Origin: Hofstenia miamia
Lineage: Eukaryota > Xenacoelomorpha > Acoela
Direction: 5' to 3'
Length of the DNA stretch: 64,000 nucleotides
Assembly: GCA_004352715.1 (NCBI GenBank)
Contig: SCFE01000015.1
Coordinates: 2,503,067-2,567,066 of the forward strand
Part shown: positions 57,543 to 64,000 of the stretch, piece by piece
Position numbering within the stretch: the stretch's first letter is position 1
Layout of the letters: the number at the start of each line of letters is the position of its first letter
Position numbers and translations under genes: made by a program
Notes under the pieces: generated by a model
The model's input: the letters and a program-made list of their open reading frames with translations, nothing else
The model's database searches: none
Told to the model about the DNA's origin: nothing

Positions 57543-58293
57543 CTAAACAGGCACTAAAAGTTTAAATTCCATATTTTAAACCTTGATTCAGAATTGAAAT
57601 ACAAAAAAATACTAAAAAGGTTTCTTTGCTTGGATTGCATAGATAGTTTTGAAATAAATTTCATAATGCTGAGTATGAAGAAGTCTAATAAGCAAAATTT
57701 TAATTTCCATCAAAAACTGGGACTTTTAGATGATAGTTTTTTTAAATGGGAGTAGTTTTCTTTTTTATAGAGATTTTTTAATCCTCTCGATTTTACAGAA
57801 AACTTTGAATAACTTATTGATAACCAGACGAATAAATGTATATAAAAAGGGATGTACTCAAGAGAGTGCTCAAGGGGACTCAGTCCATTTTATTAAATTT
57901 TGTAAGACGCCAGCTAACCGTGTTAAAGTTATTTTACGCTTTGTGATGTTGTATTTTATTTGTTGAAAAACTAAATTTGGTCAAACTCTAATATAAAAAT
58001 ATGATAATCAAATTTGGAGCCCTCTTGGTTATTATTTAGAGCTACAGCCCTGTTTGCAAAAATTAAATTTTGTTAAAGAAGGCAAAAAATTAATCCATTT
58101 TTTTCGAAATATTTTCTATTTTTTTGTAAGCTGCTTAAGATTATTTCTTTTCTCTTTACAATTACTAATAATACTAAAGAAATTTATTTCACTTCAAAAA
58201 ATCAAATATCTTTATAGTTGACATTAAAATAGGCATAACAATTGAAAAACTACAGTTAGATTTACATTTGAATAAACGTACAAATGTGCAAGA

Positions 58294-58294
58294 T

Positions 58295-58329
<35 letters not shown>

Positions 58330-58341
58330 ATATATATATAC
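58294..58341. repeat. (TA)n microsatellite, interrupted once
   Basis: Long alternating TA tract with one TTTATA interruption. Confidence 0.95.
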
Positions 58342-59356
58342 AATTGGAAATCGTAATTTTAGTGAAAAGTTTTTAATTCAAATTTTTACTTTTCTGAACG
58401 CATATAGTTCTTCAGTATCCCAAACTGATTTGTTTCTCAAGTATTATTATGAAGCGTACAGTACAATGCACATCAAAATGTGAACACCCAATGGAGTAAA
58501 TTCCTTTTAATTACTGAAAAAAAAGTTGTTCTAAGGATACATTAAGTCATTATTTTTAATTGAACAACAAAATGCTAGATGCCAATTATCTTAGCACGCA
58601 TGGAAAACACATTTATTATAATTTCAATTCGCGAAATTATTTTAGTCTACTAAGTAACGTTATAATTGACAATTATTCACTTAGAAAGAAGAATTTATCA
58701 CCTCAATATGCAACAACACTGGCTTTGAATATTAGATCATACACCTATTTAAAATTAATATTTATTTTAGCATTTGTATAAGTGGCGTACACAAGGGTGG
58801 CATGTTGAAAGGTCCACCATCAAGCTTTTAAAATGGATTTTTGTTGATCAAATAAAAAATTTTTTGGTTACAAATAAAAAATTTTTAACAACTAAGAAGT
58901 TCTTTTTTAAGTATTTTTCTCTATCAAGTTGATCACACTCCTGATATTAATATTTCAGGATGTTTTCCCATACAATGGAAGACCTTCAAAAATTGAAATT
59001 AACTATCCATTTAATGATAAGTAATGAACAATATATCCAACATTCCTTGCATTTAGTGTTGTAATTACATCACCCCTAAGAACTAAAAGCATATATTTGG
59101 GCAAGAAGATGTCATTCAGCCAACTGGTATCTAACTCCCAAGTGAAATGTAATAAAAATGAACAAAATTTTAACATAGCAGATAATTGCTTTGCACACAA
59201 AAGTTTTTTTGAAAACAGAACTTAGGTTTTGCATAAGGTCAATGATAGAGAGGGATTCGAAGGTCAGTTGTATGAAATTCCATGCTTCATAATTTTATAA
59301 ATTTTGATTTTAGAGTATCATATAATTTAGGAATCACTATAGGCTGAGACTATAGG

Positions 59357-59395
59357 ATTATATATATATATATATATAAATATATATATATATAT
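59357..59395. repeat. (TA)n microsatellite, interrupted
   Basis: Alternating TA tract with an AAA interruption. Confidence 0.95.
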
Positions 59396-61924
59396 GGAGT
59401 ATTGAGAGCTTTTTCTCTTGTGAATGCATTATTAGAATTTTTACTTATAGATAGAAGCACAGACAAGCTTGTTGTTTTTATACAGAATTGCGTCATTGAA
59501 TGAGTTGCAGGAAAAGTTTTCCTAACTTTGCAATTGTGCGACTATTTAAATATTCTCACACTTAACTATTTAGGTCATTAAATTGATATTTATTAAAGTT
59601 TGAATGAGATACAAGTTTATATAATGAGAGAAGAAAACTTTAAATGCATCTTATAATCGGATAAAGACTAAAATAACTTATAAAATGCACGCATTTGGGG
59701 AAATATTATTGTAACTAACGAGTTAATTAGGAATGTTTTATGGAATAATTTGATTTCTCCGAAATCTCTTTCATCAATTTAGTAAAAATAAAAGGGATTA
59801 ATAAATAAAATAACTCAGTAAACACCATAATTTTTTTTCTTTGTCTTGTGCCGCGAGCGCGTCTGTCATCCAATTTATAAACAAAATTATTTCCTCGGAA
59901 AATATCTCGTCAAATTATGGTAAATTTCTGCAGTTGATTTAGTTTTAATCCGTTTTAAGACTCATAAAACTGAACAATTGGAAAATGGAAGGTTAATAAA
60001 TTTTCAAAACATAATGTTCTTAATGAGAGATTGGGAAGTGGAGGCCTCCTTTGATATTTGAGAAGGTTTATTAATCTTAAAATAAAACTAAATTAAAAAA
60101 ACAGTTTTAAATGCTCCAGAATTCTCTAAATTTTATTGTGTGTCAACGTCTCCCAGCATTGTAATGTTCCTGAAAATTTCATCATCCATTGCTCAAGCAG
60201 CACATCATTTAAAAATAAAGAAATAAAGGCTCTAATTACACGATTTAGGAGAATATTGCTATATGGTTTGTTTATAAAAGCTCAGGTTTGATTTCTAACA
60301 AATCCTTCTAAAGTATAAGTATCCTGCCTGAATTACTTTGCTTAGAATCATTCTTAAATAAATCTTAATTAAAATAAATGAGAACAAAAAATTTAGAGCT
60401 CAAACCTATTTTAAATGTCATAGAAACACGTTTTGTATTAAAATGAATTGTTTTCGCTGTTTTCTTTATAACGAATTTCTAAAGAAATTTTTTTAATCTA
60501 TATTAATTACAATGGTTTAGCGCTATGTACGATGCAAACATTCAAATTTTCAATAGAAGAGAACTTTAATAAAACCTCATTTAGAAATCTCTGATTAATT
60601 CTATTAGGCTTTTTAAAACAAATAGTTTTGTGCATTCCAATTGTATCATCAAAAAAAATTTTCACGCGGGGCAAGCATTTTCACTTATGTCCCCAACATA
60701 TAGCTCCACACTGAAGTCAATATTTGACCCAAGTGATAAAGTCGATATTAAGAACATTGCTGAAACAAAAAATTACTATTTAAAACCATAATAAAATTTA
60801 AGCATAAAATAATTAAGCATAATATATAATAATAAAAATATTCTATTAGATAAAATAGCAAATGAATCACTCTAACTGTTCCTTTGGAAATGTCTCACCT
60901 ATCGCTTCTGTAACTATAGATGGACTGAATTAATATCTACAAATATAAAAACCTAATTCATATAAAAAATGAACTTTAATGAATGGACTTAAAAATCAAA
61001 AAGACCGAAAATGAAAATGTAATGAAAAGTGATTGACAAGTATCTTGGACAGGATGGTATACATTCTAAGTCATAAAATATTCCGCAAGACAATTATGCA
61101 TCCCCATAGAATTCAACTGACTTCATTATGTGCTCTTGTAATATATTCTTAATGACTGTAATAAATCATTGAAAGTATTTATATGTAATTGGGCTTCATG
61201 AAAACTAAAAATAGGTTACTTTCCAGTACTGATTTTTCTAATTGGACATTATTTATTAACTTTACGATATTCGATAAATGCCTAGGAATAAATTTAGGCC
61301 TCAATTAAATTTTAGGGTCTCATTTGGCATTCTTGAATAAACAAAAATTAACAAAAACTAGACAATCCTATTTATTGCAAACAAAGAAGGATTTGTTCTT
61401 TGAAAAAACTATCTGAGTAAATACTTTGAAAAAAGCATGTGTCTAAGCACTGTCTTAAGCATGTCTTAAACATTTGGTATTTTTTCAGCTAACATTTAAT
61501 GAATTACTGTATAAGACATATTTTATTGCCTAAGATTTTGAAATTTTGACACTCTAGCCCTAAACGACCCACTCAAAAATAGTAAGTATGAATGACGAGA
61601 CAAAAGATTTGTCAATCGATGAAGAAATGTCCAAAATTAAAATCATGAAAAGCAAATTAAAATTGTTTTGAACAAGCAGACTTTATAAAAACGGAATTGT
61701 TTAATGGATATTCCACAAATAGCAGTATTGTTTATTCTTCAATAAGGGAGCTGGCATGTGAGAATCAACTATGCAATATTATAAAAACGTCATTATGAAA
61801 TAGGCATGGCGAGGGATAAATATCCCCGTCAATAAATGTGATGGACGTTTCATGAAAAGAAGGTTTTCACAAAGTGACAAGTAATATAAATGATCAAAGC
61901 AATCTAGAAAAACAAGCCCCTAGC

Positions 61925-62745
61925 GCAAAATGATGTAATTGGTAGTAATTTATTGCTAATACAATATATTGCAACAAATATATTGCAATGTATTTATTGT
62001 GGCTGAATTTCATCACGATAATATTGCCATACACTGCAATATATTGCAATATATTGCAATATTATTGGAAAGCGTTTTTTGTAAAATCTCTTCCTTTTTC
62101 CATTGTTAGTTCTTGTTTCTTAACTTTGCCTTTAAAAAATAAACAGCATAATAACATTAACTGCTGTTTTTTAACTTGATTGCAATATTTAATTGGAGCC
62201 CATACAGCCTAAGAATGCACTATAATGATAATACTTCAGAATGTAACTGGAGAGAGGCAATCAATTAAGAAGATGAATGAAATTAAAAGAAATCGCCTAT
62301 TATGAAACGACTCTAATATTATTTCAAATGATTCTTTGTATTTCCATGTCAATTCACATCAACAGCTTTAAATAAATGAAAAAATTGTACCATTTTTTAT
62401 ATTGGGTCTTTATACTGAAAAAATATTTTCGCAAAATATGGCTAGGCATATGCTTACATACTTAGACATATCTACAATTATTTTGAATAGCTGATATAGG
62501 CTAAGCTACCATAGCATTACAAAAACAAAGGTCCTACATAGTTTACAGAATGTTTGCAAATCGTAATAAAGCAAAAAAGAATAATTTTCTAAGCTTAAAA
62601 TTTGTAGCTTTCAATTAACCAAAATATTGCAATATATTGCAATATATTGCAATATTATATTGTCAGCAAACTCATATTGCAATATATTTATTTCGAATTT
62701 TTTGTATTGCAATATTATTGTAATACATTATTGCAAGGCCCTGGT
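61925..62745. mobile_element. Probable MITE: inverted arrays of TTGCAATATA units about 0.55 kb apart
   Basis: At 61935-62065 and, in inverse order, 62622-62740 the sequence is built of TATTGCAATA words, including the triple CAATATATTGCAATATATTG on the inner side of both arrays. The right edge ends GCAAGGCCCTG, like a CAGGGCCTTGC hAT end. The left edge is degenerate and no target duplication is found. There is no coding content between. Confidence 0.5.
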
Positions 62746-63194
62746 TAGTTGTCTATAAAAATTACCAATACTCACACAAAAAGCATAACTTGTATAGTAA
62801 TTTTATGACTAAATTGTAAAGGCACATGTGAAATTTGCATTAATCACTTTGTTAGTTAAGATTTGTGGATATTAATTTTTCATAAGATCATTAATAAGCT
62901 TGTCTAGGCTCTTTGTTAAATGTTCATAATTTGAACAGCTTGTAAATAGTAAAAATTTTATCTACTAAACACTTAACTGTATTTTTCTAATAAACCTCAT
63001 CACAGTTTGAAATGAATGGAAAATATAGATCTGTTTTTGTAGATTTCTCGTACCAATTTGTAATTAGTTCATTTTAATCTTTGAAATTACAATATTTAGA
63101 AAGTTCAAATTGCTACCAATTGCATGATCAATTTTAGATTGAATTACCTTGCATATTCTATTAAGAAACTTAAAAAATTATCAATATATATATA
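62746..63194. other. AT-rich intergenic DNA
   Basis: Nothing recognised. Confidence 0.5.
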
Positions 63195-64000
63195 CAGTAC
63201 TGGCCTGCTATTTCCTGGAAACTTTAGATTCACACACAATACATTTTCACTGAAAAATCACTATCATTATAGTTTCGAATATGGTCTGTGGTAGTGAAAT
63301 TTCACCAACAAAGCGTGCGCAAATTCATATCTTGTACGAGGAGGGGTACCATTATCGCGCTATAGCTGTTAAAATTGGCGTGTCAGTATATTCGATATCC
63401 AGAAATGTTACTCGCTATCAGCAACTGGAAAATGTTTCCTCTCGCAAGCGGTCTGGAAGACCAAAAATGACAACATCTCAGACTGACCGTCTCATTCACC
63501 GTTACGTTGTCAATCAACCATTCTCTTTATCTTCTGAAGTCAAAGCAAATCTAGGTGCGGTAGTGCAGAATGTATCAACACGCGATTGAATACTACCTTT
63601 GACCTTCCATCGTGCAAACCCGCAACCAAACCCCGATTGTCTTCAAAAAACATTCGATACCGGTTGCGCAATACCAACACTACACCTCTGAGATGTGGCA
63701 TCAAGTAATGTTTAGTGATTTGCCAGTTTACATCATACCGGCCACACGTTCGACGACCAAGAAAGTAAAGATTCAACAAACGTTACTCGCAACAAACTGT
63801 CCACTCAGCACTTTCTGTGATGATTTGGGGTGCTATACCTGCTAATGAGCGTGGTGGTCTGCATTTTGTTCCTCACAACGAGACAATCACAGCCAAGGCC
63901 ATACCTCAAAATCATTCAGAAAAAAGTTCCCATGCTTATGCAGTTTCACGGAACATCTGTACTACAATAAGATGGTGCTCCTTGCCACAGCGACAAAGTT
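63195..64000 (+). mobile_element. Tc1-like transposon, 5' part (runs off the right edge)
   Basis: CAGTACTGGCCTGCTATTTC starts at 63195 directly after TA in a (TA)n stretch, the standard Tc1 terminus and target site. The transposase reading starts 86 bp inside. The 3' terminus lies beyond the window. Confidence 0.75.
63281..64000 (+). pseudogene. Tc1-like transposase, broken
   Basis: ATG at 63281 opens an intact N-terminal part. SPTKRAQIHILYEEGYHYRA and AVKIGVSVYSISRNVTRY form the first helix-turn-helix, and KRSGRPKMTTSQTDRLI is the GRPR-like hook and second HTH. The frame stops at 63587-63589, and homology resumes in other frames. Around 63600-63650 comes a segment related to 'xRPxLxxxxxxxRLxxA'. 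MWHQVMFSD (about 63694) holds the first catalytic Asp; VMIWGAI (about 63819) is the next strand. The second catalytic block reads VLQ-stop-DGAPCH, where a TAA at 63968-63970 replaces Gln directly before the catalytic Asp. Frameshifts and this stop make it inactive. It cannot be assigned to the same subfamily as the element at 5067-6608. Confidence 0.85.

Larger units (their letters stand above)
57554..61919. other. AT-rich DNA upstream of the last recognised esterase exon
   Basis: No exon with the esterase GxSxG elbow was found. Contents: (TA)n tracts at 58294-58341 and 59357-59395, and a possible transposon end GTGGCGTACACAAGGGTGGC near 58784 without a matching partner. Open frames at 57730-57966, 58268-58483, 58560-58781 and 59003-59200 are not supported as genes. 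Confidence 0.4.

Noticed and set aside
58784-58804. GTGGCGTACACAAGGGTGGC as a hAT-like terminus
   Set aside because: No matching inverted partner or target duplication was found nearby.
59003-59200. Minus-strand frame with RGDVITTLNARN...HYLSL, faintly like the 'GDVxVVTxNYRxGxxGFLSL' strand of carboxylesterases, same strand as the esterase gene
   Set aside because: The alignment needs several gaps, the HGGxF motif is absent, an immediate stop follows and no donor site is present. It could be revisited with transcript data.
1-64000. CRISPR arrays, operons, intact tRNA or rRNA genes
   Set aside because: None seen. The intron-bearing gene, low gene density and transposon content are eukaryotic, and the only tRNA-like patch (37941-38013) is too decayed to be a tRNA gene.

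Overview
The window is AT-rich eukaryotic (metazoan, most likely invertebrate) genomic DNA. The evidence is a protein-coding gene split by GT-AG introns, several decayed non-LTR retrotransposons (one with a 2A-like peptide), Tc1/mariner and hAT-type DNA transposons, many (TA)n microsatellites and very low gene density. The species cannot be named from the sequence. Assembly scars are visible: two gaps of exactly 1000 N, and single-N joins, three of which sit at the edges of near-identical duplicated blocks.

Layout. 1-3.9 kb: pieces of CR1/L2-like non-LTR elements around two gaps, including an ORF1 esterase-like end and an ORF2 start with a 2A-like motif. 5.07-6.61 kb: a dead Tc1/mariner element with ~100-bp inverted termini. 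7.56-11.2 kb: a 1821-bp block present twice across one N. 13.4-15.3 kb: three retroelement fossils in alternating orientation. 17.6-24.2 kb: MITEs, hairpins and one possible exon. 24.25-26.27 kb: a 2-kb DNA transposon with 13-bp inverted ends, repeated subterminal motifs and a transposase remnant. 26.9-35.5 kb: mostly non-coding, with a few weak exon candidates and a second single-N duplication. 35.5-36.6 kb: an intact, intronless gene for a T4 Rnl2-type RNA ligase. 36.9-43.6 kb: RT fossil, GC-rich MITE, hAT fossil, 220-bp tandem repeat and another MITE. 43.7-57.5 kb (minus strand): the 3' end of a cholinesterase-like transmembrane protein gene, read here as three exons. 57.5-63.2 kb: mostly empty AT-rich DNA with TTGCAATATA arrays. 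63.2-64 kb: the start of a second, broken Tc1-like element.

Only two well-supported cellular genes are present. The RNA ligase keeps every nucleotidyltransferase motif and should be active in sealing RNA nicks. The esterase-like membrane protein appears to have lost its catalytic acid and histidine, and it has a single transmembrane segment and a tail with tyrosines and an SH3-ligand-like RPLPKP. It therefore looks like an adhesion or receptor molecule of the neuroligin/gliotactin kind. Nothing in the window links the two genes functionally.
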